Counted from the stretch's first letter, positions 26,529 through 37,108 are shown. The stretch: 64,000 nucleotides of DNA from Nocardia speluncae NBRC 108251 (GCF_001613245.1 NZ_BDBZ01000002.1:682001-746000); one strand, 5' to 3'. Translations and numbers: made by a program. The notes: generated by a model from the sequence alone, not told the origin.

Positions 26529-26710
26529 GACTGCCCCTGAGGTATCGATACGGACGCGGCGCGCAGAACGCGGGCCGCACGAGCGACTACCTCATGAGAG
26601 CAACGGCAGCTCCGATCCCCGGGGACAAGACCTGGACGAGGTTACACCCACCCCCGGGGCGACGCCAGCATTATTCGACGGGGATCACAAGAGTCCCGCA
26701 CCGGGAATTC
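26529..26710 (-). promoter_or_regulatory. ABC-F leader region with short upstream frames
   Basis: The 180-base gap between apt and the ABC-F gene contains, on the minus strand, a 9-codon frame M-L-A-S-P-R-G-W-V (26644-26673) and an ATG-AGG-TAG minimal frame. It also holds a TGAGGTA / TACCTCA inverted repeat that brackets a GC-rich stretch just before the GTG start. Attenuation leaders are known for resistance-type ABC-F genes; whether this is one is speculative. Confidence 0.25.
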
Positions 26711-27283
26711 TCAGACGGTGACGATCGAGGTGACCGGATAATCGCCCTGCCGGGAGCGGCCGCCCAGTCCCTCGAGCTCCAGCACGACCGCCGCGGCCAC
26801 CACCTGCGCGCCGGCGCTGGTGAACAGATCCGCGGCCGCCGCCAAGGTGCCGCCGGTGGCCAGCACATCGTCGAGCAGCAGCACCCGGCGGCCGGTCAGC
26901 TCGACACCGGTGGCCGGGACCTCCAGCGCGGCCGTCCCGTACTCCAGCTGGTACTCCCGGGTGATCACCGGAGGCGGTAATTTTCCGCGTTTGCGGACGG
27001 CGAGCACCCCGGTACCCAGCGTCGTCGCGACTCCGGCACCGAGCAGGAATCCGCGGGCATCCACCCCGGCGACCAAGTCCGCGTCCGGAACCAGCGCGGC
27101 CAAGCAGTCGACAACGGACCGGAATCCGTCGGGGTCGGCGAAAACCGGAGTGAGGTCGGCGAAGCGGACCCCGGGCTCCGGGAAGTCATCGGCCCAGCGG
27201 GTGAGGCGCCGGACGAGATCGGCAGCCGGCCCACCCCGTTCGCCGGTTTCCCCGGCGGGTCCGGCCGCCACACGCTTGCTCAT
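26711..27283 (-). CDS. apt: Adenine phosphoribosyltransferase
   Basis: A 190-residue purine-salvage enzyme: adenine + PRPP to AMP + PPi. The PRPP-binding motif is 'RVLLLDDVLATGGTLAAA' (about 131-148). The hood region 'DLVAGVDARGFLLGAGVA' and 'VRKRGKLPPPVITREYQLEYG' match Apt. It lies between the solute-binding lipoprotein gene and the ABC-F gene on the same strand. In M. tuberculosis apt lies directly between relA and this lipoprotein. Confidence 0.96.
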   Translation of the reverse strand: MSKRVAAGPAGETGERGGPAADLVRRLTRWADDFPEPGVRFADLTPVFADPDGFRSVVDCLAALVPDADLVAGVDARGFLLGAGVATTLGTGVLAVRKRGKLPPPVITREYQLEYGTAALEVPATGVELTGRRVLLLDDVLATGGTLAAAADLFTSAGAQVVAAAVVLELEGLGGRSRQGDYPVTSIVTV

Positions 27284-27314
27284 CGGGACACCCCTTTCAC
27301 AGCCACACCCGGTA

Positions 27315-29000
27315 TCAACGCTGTAGAACCCACTGGTCCATATTCCAGCCGGATCCGGCCCGAGTGGGACCCGCGATACCGTTGTCCAGGCCGCCGGAGA
27401 ATGCGATCGTGCGCGGAGTCGCGAACAACGGGACGCTGGGCAGCTGGGCCCACAACAGGTTCTCGGCCTCGGTGACCAGATTCAGCTGCGTGGTCGAGTT
27501 GTCCTCCGCGGCAAGCTGATCGGTGATCGAATCGAAGCGGCCGTTGCGGAACTGCCCGATATTGAGTCCGCTACCGCTGCGCAGGCCGCCGATCGCGGCG
27601 ATACCGTCGAGCGAACCCGCCGGTCCCGGCGCTCCTCCGGGCCCGCCGAGTACCGCGTCCACCGCGCCCTCACGCAATCGCGCCGGCGTGAATTCCGGGG
27701 TGCTCGCGTCTTCTACGGTGATACCGGCCGCTTTGCACGCATCGGCGATCATCGACACCGTCTGCGCTCGGCGGGCATCCGGGGCGAGGTATCCGATCCG
27801 GACGACCATCCCGTCCTTACCGGCGTCGGCCAACGCCGCCCGGGCGCCTTCGGGATCACCGGCCGCGAACGGTCCGGCGGCGCCGGTCGCCACCGGGTAG
27901 TACATCGAATCCTGCTGCAGGGTCCGTGAATTCGACGGCCCCGAGCCCAGTCCGGCCTCCGGCGCCTCGGTGACCCGGCCGAGCTGGTCGAACAGCGCCT
28001 GCCTCGGCACGCAGAGGGCGAAAGCGCGCCGCGCGGCGGTCGATTCGAATACGCCGCCGGTGTTGAGTACGAGCTGTTCGATACCGCGGCTGGGCAGCTG
28101 CTGGACGGAGTAGGCGTCCAGGTTCACCTCGGGCAGCGATCCAGCGCCGATATCCACCGCTGCCACCGATCCGTCCTCGATCCGGGCGGCGAGATCGGCC
28201 GGTTTGGGGTACACGACAATCCGGCCGGTGGCCGGCGCCTCCCCCCACCAGCGTTCGTTGGCAACCAGGACGAGACCGTCCTCGAGACCGTACGATTCGA
28301 CCCGGTACGGCCCGGATGCGGGGAACTGAGTGATGTCCAGGTCACCCGGCTCCAGATTCCAGCCGGTGTTCCAGAACTGCGCCAGCCTGTCCAGCGCGGG
28401 ACGGTCGTCGTTCTGGACAGCGGCGACGATATCGGCAACATTCGCCGCCTGGGCCGCCACATGGGCGGGCATCAGCTCACCGGCACCGAACAGCGTGCGC
28501 CAGGGCAGGTAGCGCTTTCCGGGCCGGAACACCACAGTGCCGTCCTTGGACCCCGGCTGGCATTCCACCCGCTCGATATCCTCGTAACCGGCCGTGCTCG
28601 CCGATTCGAACCCCGGGAACCGGCCGCTGCGAGCGGTCCAGGTGAATACGAGATCGTCGCAGGACGTGGGAACACCGTCGGAATAGACGCCCCGCGGATT
28701 GAGCCGGTACTGGATCGTCTGCGCCTCACCGGGCACTTCCTTGGCGGTTCCGGTGTCGGTATCGGCCACCGGCTGACCGTCGGGCCCGGTGTAGAAGAAC
28801 CCGGTCAGCACCCGGCCGAACACCGCCTGAGCCGAGGCGGCACCCGCAGCTGTGCCACCGTTGTAACTGGTGACCGCGGTATCGACGGCGTATCCGATCG
28901 AGGGCACCTGGTCCTCACTCGAACATCCCACCATCAACCCGGAGGCCGCGGTGGTCGCCGCGAGCAGTGCGATCGTCCGGCGCAGATATGGCAGTCGCAT
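27315..29000 (-). CDS. Family 5 solute-binding lipoprotein
   Basis: A 561-residue lipoprotein with lipobox 'LMVGC' (Cys26), orthologous by position to M. tuberculosis Rv2585c. The mature part is an SBP family 5 (peptide/nickel) fold: 'IQYRLNPRGVYSDGVPTSC', 'VFRPGKRYLPWRTLFG', 'LVLNTGGVFESTAARRAF'. No permease or ATPase genes of an ABC importer are nearby. It either serves a distant importer or has a different role. It is 20 bases after secF and probably part of the yajC-secDF-lipoprotein-apt unit. Confidence 0.9.
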   Translation of the reverse strand: MRLPYLRRTIALLAATTAASGLMVGCSSEDQVPSIGYAVDTAVTSYNGGTAAGAASAQAVFGRVLTGFFYTGPDGQPVADTDTGTAKEVPGEAQTIQYRLNPRGVYSDGVPTSCDDLVFTWTARSGRFPGFESASTAGYEDIERVECQPGSKDGTVVFRPGKRYLPWRTLFGAGELMPAHVAAQAANVADIVAAVQNDDRPALDRLAQFWNTGWNLEPGDLDITQFPASGPYRVESYGLEDGLVLVANERWWGEAPATGRIVVYPKPADLAARIEDGSVAAVDIGAGSLPEVNLDAYSVQQLPSRGIEQLVLNTGGVFESTAARRAFALCVPRQALFDQLGRVTEAPEAGLGSGPSNSRTLQQDSMYYPVATGAAGPFAAGDPEGARAALADAGKDGMVVRIGYLAPDARRAQTVSMIADACKAAGITVEDASTPEFTPARLREGAVDAVLGGPGGAPGPAGSLDGIAAIGGLRSGSGLNIGQFRNGRFDSITDQLAAEDNSTTQLNLVTEAENLLWAQLPSVPLFATPRTIAFSGGLDNGIAGPTRAGSGWNMDQWVLQR

Positions 29001-29020
29001 CGATCCGTACCCCTCGTATG

Positions 29021-30208
29021 TCAGTGCCGCCTCTGTCGTTTACCCGTGGGACGCACGCCGGGCGCGGGTCCAGCGGTCCCGCGGGCAACCCGCGGTTCCC
29101 GGCTACTCGCTTCCGTGGGCCGCGTGCGCGGCACCGGCCCGGCCCCCTGCTGCGGCGACCGGTCGGCTCGCCGCGCCTGCACCTTCTTGGTATGCGCAGC
29201 GACCGGACCCCAGCGTTCCTTGATGGAAACCAGCAGCGGAGTGGCGAAGAAGATGGACGAATAGGCGCCGACCACCGTGCCCACCAGCTGCACCAACGCG
29301 AGATCCTGTAGCGTTCCGACGCCGAGCATCCACACCGCGATCACCATGAGGCCGATGATCGGCAAGGCACCGATCAGGGTGGTGTTGATCGACCGCATCA
29401 GGGTCTGGTTGACCGCCAAATTCGCCTGTTCGCCGTAGGTGCGCCGGTTGGTGTGGAGTACGCCTCGGGTGTTCTCCTCGACCTTGTCGAAGACAATGAC
29501 CGAATCGTAGATCGAAAACCCCAGAATGGTGAGCATGCCGATCACCATCGCCGGGGTCACTTCGAAACCGACCAGCGAATAGATTCCGGTCGTCACCAGC
29601 AGGTCGAAGACGAGGGCCGCCAGCGCGGCGATCGCCATATCGCGTTCGTAGCGGACACCGATGTAGACGCTCACGATCACCAGGAACACCACCAGCGCGA
29701 TCAGCGCCTGCCGGGTGATCTGACCGCCCCAGGTCTCGCTGACATCCGAGGCGCTGATGGCGTTGCGGCTCGGGTTCCCGCTGTCGTCCGTGGGCTGGAA
29801 CTCGTCGAACAGGGCGGTCTGCAGGGCGGCGACTTCGTCGGCGCTCAGGGTTTCGGAGCGGATCAGGATGGTGGCGGTATCGCCGGTACCCACTGTCTGA
29901 ACCGATTCGGGCTCCGAGCCGAGTACGTCGGAATACACCGTTTCGACCTGTTCAGTGGTGGCGTCACCGGCCGGGAGCTGGATCCGGGATCCGCCGACGA
30001 AATCGATCCCGAAGGTGAAACCGCGTACCGCCATACTCAGCAGGCAGATGAGCACGATGACCGCGGTGATGATGTACCAGCGGCGGCGATTGCCGACCAC
30101 ATCCAGTACACCGGTACCGGTGTACAGGCGGTTCATCCAGCTGTGCCGGGCGCCGTTCGAGCGTGCGGGTTCGGGCTTGTCCATGGTCACGGAACTGTTC
30201 ATCGTCAC
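29021..30208 (-). CDS. secF: Protein-export membrane protein SecF
   Basis: Partner of SecD that uses the proton gradient to complete Sec-dependent export. The 395 residues have six predicted transmembrane helices. Features are '[13 protein letters not shown]' in the first loop, '[19 protein letters not shown]' and '[11 protein letters not shown]', with '[13 protein letters not shown]' near helix 5. The C-terminal 45 residues are Arg/Pro-rich. GTG 30208 overlaps the secD stop (GTGA); an ATG at 30202 is an alternative with better spacing to AAGG. Confidence 0.96.
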   Translation of the reverse strand: MTMNSSVTMDKPEPARSNGARHSWMNRLYTGTGVLDVVGNRRRWYIITAVIVLICLLSMAVRGFTFGIDFVGGSRIQLPAGDATTEQVETVYSDVLGSEPESVQTVGTGDTATILIRSETLSADEVAALQTALFDEFQPTDDSGNPSRNAISASDVSETWGGQITRQALIALVVFLVIVSVYIGVRYERDMAIAALAALVFDLLVTTGIYSLVGFEVTPAMVIGMLTILGFSIYDSVIVFDKVEENTRGVLHTNRRTYGEQANLAVNQTLMRSINTTLIGALPIIGLMVIAVWMLGVGTLQDLALVQLVGTVVGAYSSIFFATPLLVSIKERWGPVAAHTKKVQARRADRSPQQGAGPVPRTRPTEASSREPRVARGTAGPAPGVRPTGKRQRRH

Positions 30209-32001
30209 GCCTTCCCCACCGCGGTCTCGGCCGCCTTGCGTTCACGGGCCAGCTGCTGCATCGCGCCGAGACCGTTCACCGAGGGCTTGGCCCAGTAGGC
30301 GGAACGGGCGGCCAGCTGCACCAGCGGAGCCGTCACCAGGAACACCACCACGACATCGAGAATGGTGGTCAGGCCGAGGGTGAAGGCGAATCCGCGCACC
30401 TGCCCGACAGCCAGCACGTAGAGCACGGCTGCGGCGATGAAACTGACAGCGTTACCGGAGAGAATGGTTTTGCGAGCGCGCTGCCAGCCGCGCGGAACCG
30501 CGGACCGGAAACTTCGGCCCTCCCGTATCTCGTCCTTGATGCGTTCGAAGAACACCACGAACGAGTCGGCGGTCATACCGATACCGATGATCAGACCCGC
30601 GATACCGGCGAGGTCGAGGGTGAACCCGATCCACCGGCCGAGCAGCACCATGATCCCGTAGACCGCGAAACCCGAGCCGACCAATGAGAGCGCTGTCAGG
30701 AAACCCAGCATCCGGTAGTAGGCCAGGCAGTACAGCAGTACTACGACCAGACCCACCGCACCGGCGATGAGGCCCGCGCGCAGGGAAGAGAGTCCGAGGG
30801 TCGCCGAGACCGTCTCGGCTTCCGAGGTCTCGAACGACAGCGGCAGCGAACCGTACTTCAGGGTGTTCGCCAGATCCTGAGCGGATGTGGCGGTGAAATT
30901 ACCCGAGATCTGGGTGCGCCCACCGAGCTGCGGCCCCTGCTGTACAACCGGGGCGCTGACCACCTCGGAGTCCAGTACGAAAGCGACCCGCTGCTGGACG
31001 TACTCGCCGGTGAGCGCCGCCCAGGCGTCACTGCCACCGGACTTGAATTCCAGGTTGATCTCGTGGCGGGACTGTTCGGTGTTGAACCCCGAGGACGCGT
31101 TGGCGATCTCCTGGCCGTCGATGCGGCTCTTGTCGAGCAGGAAAACCTCGGTGCCGTCGGTCGAACAGGTGATCAGCGGCAGATTCGGGTCGTCGTTGCC
31201 GGCCAGCGGGTCGGCGGCGGAGCAGTCCAGCGTGGACATCGCCAGCTGCTGCATGGTCGGGTCGGTGCTCTGCCGCAGCGTCTTGGCCGCCTCGATCTCC
31301 TGCTGAGCCTGTTCCTGCGGGCTCAGCGATTCGTCGGCCGGGGCCGGCCCGCCCGGTGCCGGCGCCGGAGCGGGCTCGGTCGAAGGCGGCGGCTCGGGTG
31401 CGGGCGTACCAGGTGCCTGCGCCGGGCGGACCTCGAGGTCCTCGGCCGACACCGGGGCCGCGGCAGCGGGAGTCTCCGGGGCCGGCTGCTCCGGTTCGGC
31501 CGGTACAACGGCGCCGTCGCCGGCCGGCGGGGCCTCCGGAACGGGGGCAGGCGCGGGGGCTCCGGGAAGAGCCGGCGCAGTGGGCTGGCCGGGCGCCTGC
31601 TGGGCCTGCGGGCTGCCGGGCGCCGGTACAGCCTGGAGTACCGGGCGGATATAGAGCTTGGCGGTCGTCGCCAGCGTGCGCGCCTGCTGACTGTCGTCAC
31701 CGGGGACGGTGATGACGAGGTTGTCGCCGTCGATCACGACCTCGGAACCGGAGACACCGAGACCGTTCACACGGTTCTCGATGATCTGCTGAGCCTTGGT
31801 CAAGCTGTCCTGGCTGGGCCGGTTTCCGTCCGGTGTCCGGGCGGTCAGCGTAACCCTGGTACCGCCCTGTAGGTCGATGCCGAGTTTGGGCGTCGGTGAT
31901 TTGTCACCGGTGAAGAACACCAGCGCGTAGATCGCGGCCACCAGCACGCCGAAAAGGGCGAGCCAGCGGAGTTGATGCGCCGATCCCTGGGAAGGTGGCA
32001 C
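30205..32001 (-). CDS. secD: Protein-export membrane protein SecD
   Basis: A 598-residue Sec accessory subunit. TM1 is at about 12-30, followed by '[12 protein letters not shown]' and the first P1 half. Then comes an unusually long Pro/Ala-rich insertion (about 123-222). The rest of P1 follows with '[20 protein letters not shown]', and then the five-helix domain containing '[19 protein letters not shown]'. The insertion should sit outside the membrane. GTG 32001 follows GGAG. The gene lies between yajC and secF as in other actinomycetes. Confidence 0.96.
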   Translation of the reverse strand: MPPSQGSAHQLRWLALFGVLVAAIYALVFFTGDKSPTPKLGIDLQGGTRVTLTARTPDGNRPSQDSLTKAQQIIENRVNGLGVSGSEVVIDGDNLVITVPGDDSQQARTLATTAKLYIRPVLQAVPAPGSPQAQQAPGQPTAPALPGAPAPAPVPEAPPAGDGAVVPAEPEQPAPETPAAAAPVSAEDLEVRPAQAPGTPAPEPPPSTEPAPAPAPGGPAPADESLSPQEQAQQEIEAAKTLRQSTDPTMQQLAMSTLDCSAADPLAGNDDPNLPLITCSTDGTEVFLLDKSRIDGQEIANASSGFNTEQSRHEINLEFKSGGSDAWAALTGEYVQQRVAFVLDSEVVSAPVVQQGPQLGGRTQISGNFTATSAQDLANTLKYGSLPLSFETSEAETVSATLGLSSLRAGLIAGAVGLVVVLLYCLAYYRMLGFLTALSLVGSGFAVYGIMVLLGRWIGFTLDLAGIAGLIIGIGMTADSFVVFFERIKDEIREGRSFRSAVPRGWQRARKTILSGNAVSFIAAAVLYVLAVGQVRGFAFTLGLTTILDVVVVFLVTAPLVQLAARSAYWAKPSVNGLGAMQQLARERKAAETAVGKA

Positions 32002-32134
32002 AGGTCGTCATCTCCTAGGCGGAAGTTCTGGGTGGAACGGCCGGCCGATGCAGGCGCGCCCGCGTCGATCGGCTGGGCACACGCCGAGGCCACCGGTCGC
32101 CCGGGTATCCGGTCCGGTGGCCGGGCCGTGGAAT

Positions 32135-32536
32135 TCAGTCCTTGGTCAGCCGGGTTTCGGTCTGCTTCGGGGTTTCCTCCGCAACGGACGCGGCGGACTG
32201 CTCGACCTCGGGCGCGGAATCGGCCGACACGGCGGCATCATCGCCGGTGGCCTCGTCGACGGCGGCGTCGTCGGTGGGCTCCTCGTCGCTGCGCACATCG
32301 CGGATCGCCAGCCGCAACCAGGTGGTCACGATGTCCTCGGCGATCTCCAGATCGACGGTGGTGTCGTCGACCTCGACCACGGTCCCGAGCAGACCCGACG
32401 TGGTGGTGACACGGTCACCGACCTTCAGTCCGTCCTGCATCTGGGTGACCTTGTCGGCCTCTTTCTTCTGGCGGCGCATACCGAGGAACATCGGCACGAG
32501 CAGCGCAACCAGTATGAGCGGAAACAGGAAATCCAT
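32135..32536 (-). CDS. yajC: Preprotein translocase accessory subunit YajC
   Basis: A 133-residue single-span protein that associates with SecDF. One N-terminal helix ('FLFPLILVALLVPMFLG') is followed by 'RRQKKEADKVTQMQDGLKVG', the small SH3-like fold 'RVTTTSGLLGTVVEVDD', and a long acidic Ala/Asp/Glu-rich tail. ATG 32536 is the family-typical start; open sequence upstream (to 32731) does not resemble YajC. It is the first gene of the yajC-secD-secF unit. Confidence 0.94.
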   Translation of the reverse strand: MDFLFPLILVALLVPMFLGMRRQKKEADKVTQMQDGLKVGDRVTTTSGLLGTVVEVDDTTVDLEIAEDIVTTWLRLAIRDVRSDEEPTDDAAVDEATGDDAAVSADSAPEVEQSAASVAEETPKQTETRLTKD

Positions 32537-32724
32537 GGTCGAAGTCAGTTCCTGATCTGGTGGGGAGGGGGACAGGTACGCACACAGTCTGCCAGTTCCT
32601 CGGCCGGGCGCCACACTCGCACGCCGGAAAAGTGGTATCCGGCCGCTGTCGTACCGGCCGGTGGGGGCAGCCAGGGTTCCGGCGATCCATCTGCCGGGCA
32701 ACCAGTTACGGCCATAATCAGGGC

Positions 32725-32970
32725 ATGACACCCGAAGATGTGCACCACATCACGTTCGCGACGGCGCCCTGGGGCCGCCCCGGCTACAAGACCGACGACG
32801 TCGACGATCTGCTCGACCATATCGCTGCGGCCCTGGCCGGGCGGGCCGACCTCGACGCCGAACGACTCCAGCGCGGGTTCAGGCCGGGCAGCACCTGGCT
32901 GAACCGCGGCTACCAGCCCGATGAGGTGGACGATTTCCTGAGGCGAGTCCGAGGCGAATTCAAGGTCTGA
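32725..32970 (+). CDS. Small DivIVA-domain protein
   Basis: An 81-residue protein with two copies of the short motif seen in DivIVA-type proteins: 'PGYKTDDVDDLLDHI' and 'RGYQPDEVDDFLRRV'. It lacks the long coiled coil of Wag31/DivIVA, so it could be a small regulator or a lone membrane-curvature module. It is convergent with ruvB and has its own start (ATG 32725) in the gap upstream of yajC. A weak hairpin at 32976-33004 follows its stop. Confidence 0.8.
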   Translation: MTPEDVHHITFATAPWGRPGYKTDDVDDLLDHIAAALAGRADLDAERLQRGFRPGSTWLNRGYQPDEVDDFLRRVRGEFKV

Positions 32971-33086
32971 ACCGCCTCGCCGGCCACCACAAATCGGTGG
33001 CGAGACCGGAGACCGCCCGGGCAGACGCGAAAACCCTCCGTGCGTATCACCGGCCGGTCGCGGCCATCGGCCCCTACGACCGGCAG

Positions 33087-34178
33087 CTACCGATCGAAGA
33101 GGTCGAGTGTGGGCTGGGGTTCCCGACCGCGAACCTCGAGCGCGCCGAAGGCGAGATCCGGCGGGGGCGTCAACCCGAGATGGGACCAGGCCGCTGCGGT
33201 GGCGACCCGCCCGCGCGGCGTCCGCGCCACCATGCCGGCCCGCACCAGGAACGGTTCGCACACCTCCTCCACAGTGGTGGACTCCTCCCCGACCGCAACC
33301 GCCAGCGTGGACACACCGACCGGCCCTCCGCCGAAGCCGCGGACCAGGGCACTCAGCACCGCCCGGTCCAGCCGGTCCAGGCCCAGTGCGTCCACGTCGT
33401 AGACCTCCAACGCGGCCCGGGCCACCGCGAGGGTGACCCAGCCGTCGGCGCGCACCTCGGCATAATCGCGGACCCGGCGCAGCAGCCGGTTCGCGATACG
33501 CGGCGTACCGCGGGAACGTCCGGCGATCTCGGCCGCGGCGTCGGGATCGATATCGACCCCGAGAATCTGCGCCGACCGCTGCACGATGAGCAGCAGTTCG
33601 TCCGGTTCGTAGAAATCCATATGCCCGGTGAAACCGAACCGGTCACGCAGCGGCCCGGTCAGCGCGCCGGATCGGGTGGTGGCCCCGACCAAGGTGAACG
33701 GCGCGATCTCGAGCGGTATGGACGTCGCCCCGGGGCCTTTCCCCACCACCACATCGACCCGGAAATCCTCCATCGCCAGATACAGCATCTCCTCCGCGGG
33801 CCGCGCCATCCGGTGGATCTCGTCGATGAACAGCACATCGCCGGCGACCAGATTGCTGAGCATGGCGGCCAGATCCCCGGCCCGCTCCAGCGCCGGGCCG
33901 GAGGTGATCCGCAGTGCGGTACCGAGTTCACCCGCGATGATCATGGCCAGACTGGTCTTACCCAGTCCGGGGGGACCGGAAAGCAGAATATGGTCCGGAG
34001 TACCGCCACGCGCCCGGGCACCGCGCAGGACCAGCGAGAGTTGTTCCCGTACCCGCGGCTGGCCGATGAACCCGGCCAGATCGGTGGGCCGCAAACCGGT
34101 TTCGATATCGCCATCCGAGGGTAGATAACCGGCGCTGACCGGAGAATCTTCTGCTCCCGGGGAGTCGTCGTAATCCAT
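33087..34178 (-). CDS. ruvB: Holliday junction branch migration ATPase RuvB
   Basis: A 363-residue AAA+ motor that drives branch migration with RuvA. Walker A is '[11 protein letters not shown]', Walker B is 'LFIDEIHR', sensor 1 is 'VGATTRSG', the arginine finger is in 'GPLRDRFG', and the C-terminal winged helix includes '[15 protein letters not shown]'. The N-terminal 35 residues are acidic. It follows ruvA after 89 bases, giving the usual ruvC-ruvA-ruvB order. Confidence 0.98.
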   Translation of the reverse strand: MDYDDSPGAEDSPVSAGYLPSDGDIETGLRPTDLAGFIGQPRVREQLSLVLRGARARGGTPDHILLSGPPGLGKTSLAMIIAGELGTALRITSGPALERAGDLAAMLSNLVAGDVLFIDEIHRMARPAEEMLYLAMEDFRVDVVVGKGPGATSIPLEIAPFTLVGATTRSGALTGPLRDRFGFTGHMDFYEPDELLLIVQRSAQILGVDIDPDAAAEIAGRSRGTPRIANRLLRRVRDYAEVRADGWVTLAVARAALEVYDVDALGLDRLDRAVLSALVRGFGGGPVGVSTLAVAVGEESTTVEEVCEPFLVRAGMVARTPRGRVATAAAWSHLGLTPPPDLAFGALEVRGREPQPTLDLFDR

Positions 34179-34267
34179 GACCGCCTAACGGTTCTCGCCG
34201 TGCAGTTCGGGCGGGCGCACAGGCCCTCGGTGGCGACACTTCGCTACCGGAACCCGGCCCGGCTCGC

Positions 34268-34864
34268 TCATGCCAGCATCCCGAGCGCGGCACGCAACGC
34301 GGTGGAATTGTCCGCGTCCGGTTGTTCGGTGAGAACCGCGTCCACCGCCGGTTCGGCGTGTTTCACCGGGAATCCGAGACCGATCAGCGCCTCCACCACC
34401 TGCTCTCGCACCGGGGTGCGGACCGAGGCCGGCGCAATGCCCGGCGAATCCGCCGGGACCGGCACGAGGTTCACCTTGTCCCGCAATTCCACGACCATCC
34501 GCTCGGCACCTCGTTTGCCGATTCCCGGCACCCGGGTCAGCGCCGCGATATCACCGGCGGCCAGCGCCTTGCGCAAGATTTCGGGTTCGAGCACCGCCAG
34601 GACCGCCATCGCCAGCCGCGGCCCCACCCCGGATACCGTCTGCAGCAGACCGAACAGGTCACGAGCCTCGGTATCGGCGAACCCGTACAGGGTCATCGAA
34701 TCCTCGCGCACGATCAACGCGGTATGCAGCCGGGCCTCTTCGCCGCGGCCGAGCCCCGCCAGAGTGGCCGGAGTGGCGTTGAGCTGGTACCCCACCCCGG
34801 CGGTTTCGAGTACCACGTGGTCGAGGGCGAGTTCGACAACCTCGCCGCGAATGGACGCGATCAC
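34268..34864 (-). CDS. ruvA: Holliday junction-binding protein RuvA
   Basis: A 198-residue junction-binding protein. It has an N-terminal OB fold ('[19 protein letters not shown]'), tandem helix-hairpin-helix motifs ('[18 protein letters not shown]' and '[19 protein letters not shown]') and a C-terminal three-helix domain that contacts RuvB. GTG 34864 overlaps the ruvC stop (GTGA, 34861-34864); the frame upstream of this is just ruvC shadow. Confidence 0.97.
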   Translation of the reverse strand: MIASIRGEVVELALDHVVLETAGVGYQLNATPATLAGLGRGEEARLHTALIVREDSMTLYGFADTEARDLFGLLQTVSGVGPRLAMAVLAVLEPEILRKALAAGDIAALTRVPGIGKRGAERMVVELRDKVNLVPVPADSPGIAPASVRTPVREQVVEALIGLGFPVKHAEPAVDAVLTEQPDADNSTALRAALGMLA

Positions 34865-35436
34865 CCGCGTACCGCCTTCCGCTGCTGTTCCAGTCGTTGG
34901 GTGTATTGCCGGCGGGCCCGCTCGGCCTGCGCCTCGGCGGCCGCCATCCGCTCGATCAGCGGCGCCCGCCAGCAATGACATATGGCGAGCGCCAGCGCGT
35001 CGGCGGCATCGGCAGGCTTCGGCGGCTCGGCGAGCCCGAGGATCCGGGTGACCATGGCGGTCACCTGCTTCTTGTCCGCCCCGCCGTGACCGGTCACGGC
35101 GGCCTTCACCTCACTGGGAGTATGGAACATCACCGGGATATCGCGGCGCGCGGCCGCCAGTGCGATCACTCCGCCCGCCTGCGCGGTCCCCATGGCGGTG
35201 CGCACATTGTGCTGGGCAAAGACCCGTTCGATGGCCACCACCTCCGGCCGGTGGGCCCGCATCCAGTCCTCGGCGGCATCCGCGATCCGCAGCAGCCGCT
35301 GGGCCAGGTCCAGCTCGGGCGGGGTCCGCACCACGTCCACGGCGATGGCGCGTACGGTACGGCCCGCTCCCCCTTCGACCATGCTGATGCCGCACCGGGT
35401 GAGCCCGGGATCGACGCCCATCACCCGCACCCGCAC
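34861..35436 (-). CDS. ruvC: Holliday junction endonuclease RuvC
   Basis: A 191-residue resolvase. Acidic active-site residues are seen in '[11 protein letters not shown]', '[10 protein letters not shown]', and '[14 protein letters not shown]'. GTG 35436 with GGGAAAGG upstream is the likely start; the frame extends to 35553, but the extra 39 residues do not match the family. It heads the ruvCAB unit. Confidence 0.97.
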   Translation of the reverse strand: MRVRVMGVDPGLTRCGISMVEGGAGRTVRAIAVDVVRTPPELDLAQRLLRIADAAEDWMRAHRPEVVAIERVFAQHNVRTAMGTAQAGGVIALAAARRDIPVMFHTPSEVKAAVTGHGGADKKQVTAMVTRILGLAEPPKPADAADALALAICHCWRAPLIERMAAAEAQAERARRQYTQRLEQQRKAVRG

Positions 35437-35844
35437 AACCTTTCCCAGAACGAACAGTTGTTCGAAGTCTAGTGCAGGGCGGAAGATCCGGGCGACAGTG
35501 ACACGGACCCACACCGCCCGGTCGGCGGCGCAAAATGAGCCCTCGGTGATCAACGATCCACTGCCGGCAGAGTGCGGGCCGGGAATTCGTCCAGTCGGCG
35601 GTACAAGCGGCGTCGCCTACTCATCGCCCCTCGTTCTCGTTCAGTGCCGGCTCCACCGGGTCTCGACGTCGCCTCCCGGGCGTACCCGGCGGGGCCGGTG
35701 ATACCGCAGGACGGTCCACGGCCGTTCCCTGGACAATCGAACTCGATCGCGTTCATGCCTCGGGTGCGCCCTGGCTCGGTGGGGAGAGTGCACTGGCGTC
35801 GGCGCCATTGCATAGGCCGGCAGCGCCCGCCGAATCTGGTGGAA
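35437..35844. other. Non-coding or decayed DNA upstream of ruvC
   Basis: About 400 bases with no convincing gene. A minus-strand frame of 69 codons (35550-35756, start 'MNAIEFDCPGNGRG') is open but has no recognised motif, and I do not call it. The stretch joins the macrodomain pseudogene to its left neighbour ruvC and must hold the ruvCAB promoter. Confidence 0.3.
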
Positions 35845-36215
35845 TCAGCGTGCGAGCCGGGCGGAGAAGACGTCGAATGCGGCGGCGTCGAACAGTACGA
35901 ACCGCACTTCCGCCACCGCGGCCGAGCTCTGACGGACCGCGGTGATCGCGATGCGGGCGGCGTCGTCCATAGGCCAACGGTAGGCGCCGGTGGAGATCGC
36001 CGGAAACGCCACGCTGCGCGTCCCCAGCTAATCGGCAACCCGCAGGCCGTCGTCGCCACCGCCTGACCGGTGGGCAGACCCCGTGGATACTCGGTCGCCC
36101 GTAACCGCCGGCATTCCCGCGAGAATCGCCGGTCCGCCGCGGCGGTGGATCGCACCGTCCACGCCGCCGCCGAGCAGTTCGGAGTTCGCGGCGTTCACCA
36201 CCGCGTCGACCTATG
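35845..36215 (-). pseudogene. Broken macrodomain (ADP-ribose-binding) gene
   Basis: Minus-strand pieces line up with the macrodomain family in order. '[19 protein letters not shown]' followed by '[11 protein letters not shown]' is the ADP-ribose loop. The segment '[15 protein letters not shown]' then appears in a different frame. After a stop codon (TAG near 36029-36031) the original frame resumes with 'SVAFPAISTGAYRWPMDDA' and 'FVLFDAAAFDVF'. So there are at least two frame changes, one stop and a deletion of the 'VIHTVGP' region. No start is present at the left end of the homology. Intact homologues remove ADP-ribose or deacetylate O-acetyl-ADP-ribose. Confidence 0.8.
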
Positions 36216-36305
36216 CTCGGCGCCGCCCTCGGCGCCGACCGCCCCGATTTCGACGACTATTACCCCGGCATGCGGGACTACTACGTGAACATCGGGCCGC
36301 ACTGA
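36213..36305 (+). pseudogene. Possible C-terminal gene fragment
   Basis: On the plus strand a 30-codon frame begins at ATG 36213 and ends at TGA 36303-36305. It reads like a protein end ('DFDDYYPGMRDYYVNIGPH'). It touches the start of the macrodomain remnant, so the junction may be an old rearrangement point. I do not recognise the parent family. Confidence 0.25.
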
Positions 36306-36358
36306 GCGGACCCAGGCGCGTGACCGCCGCCGAACGCAAGCCCGGCGGCGGAGCGCAA

Positions 36359-37108
36359 TCAGTCCAGTTCGGCGAGGACCTCGTCGGAGACGTCGACATT
36401 GGTGAACACGTTCTGGACGTCGTCGCTGTCCTCGAGCGCATCGACCAGTTTGAACACCTTGCGTGCGCCCTCCACATCCACGGCGACGTTCACCGTCGGC
36501 TGGAAGCCGGATTCGGCGGAGTCGTAGTCGATACCGGCCGATTGCAGGGCCGAACGCACCGCGATCAGATCGCCGGGCTCGCTGATGATCTCGAACGATT
36601 CCCCGAGATCGTTGATCTCCTCGGCACCGGCGTCGAGCACCGCCATCAGCACATCGTCCTCGGCGAGACCGTTCTTCTCCAGCGTGACGATGCCCTTGCG
36701 GTGGAACAGATAGGCCACCGAACCCGGATCGGCCATATTGCCGCCGTTGCGGGTCATCGCGACCCGGACTTCGCCCGCCGCCCGGTTGCGGTTATCGGTG
36801 AGACATTCGATCAGGACCGCGACGCCGTTCGGGCCGTAGCCCTCGTACATGATGGTCTGCCAATCCGCGCCGCCGGCTTCCTCACCGCCGCCGCGTTTAC
36901 GTGCCCGCTCGATATTGTCGTTGGGGACCGAGGATCTCTTCGCCTTCTGGATGGCATCGAACAGAGTCGGATTGCCTTCCGGATCGCCGCCACCGGTGCG
37001 GGCCGCCACCTCGATGTTCTTGATCAGCTTGGCGAACAGCTTGCCACGCTTCGCATCGATCGCCGCCTTCTTGTGCTTGGTGGTGGCCCATTTGGAGTGG
37101 CCGCTCAT
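36359..37108 (-). CDS. yebC: YebC/PmpR family protein
   Basis: A 249-residue YebC-family protein, annotated variously as a transcription regulator or as a translation factor that eases ribosome stalling at proline stretches. It starts '[25 protein letters not shown]', which is the family hallmark (K-rich start), followed by '[12 protein letters not shown]', '[14 protein letters not shown]' and '[14 protein letters not shown]'. It lies upstream of the ruv genes and downstream of pdxT as in M. tuberculosis. Confidence 0.97.
   Translation of the reverse strand: MSGHSKWATTKHKKAAIDAKRGKLFAKLIKNIEVAARTGGGDPEGNPTLFDAIQKAKRSSVPNDNIERARKRGGGEEAGGADWQTIMYEGYGPNGVAVLIECLTDNRNRAAGEVRVAMTRNGGNMADPGSVAYLFHRKGIVTLEKNGLAEDDVLMAVLDAGAEEINDLGESFEIISEPGDLIAVRSALQSAGIDYDSAESGFQPTVNVAVDVEGARKVFKLVDALEDSDDVQNVFTNVDVSDEVLAELD

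Noticed and set aside
32976..33004. Strong terminator after the DivIVA-like gene
   Set aside because: The stem is short with a 4-base bulge and no T-tract; noted only as a weak hairpin.
35550..35756. A 69-codon minus-strand gene next to ruvC
   Set aside because: No ribosome-binding site or known motif, and it lies in decayed DNA.
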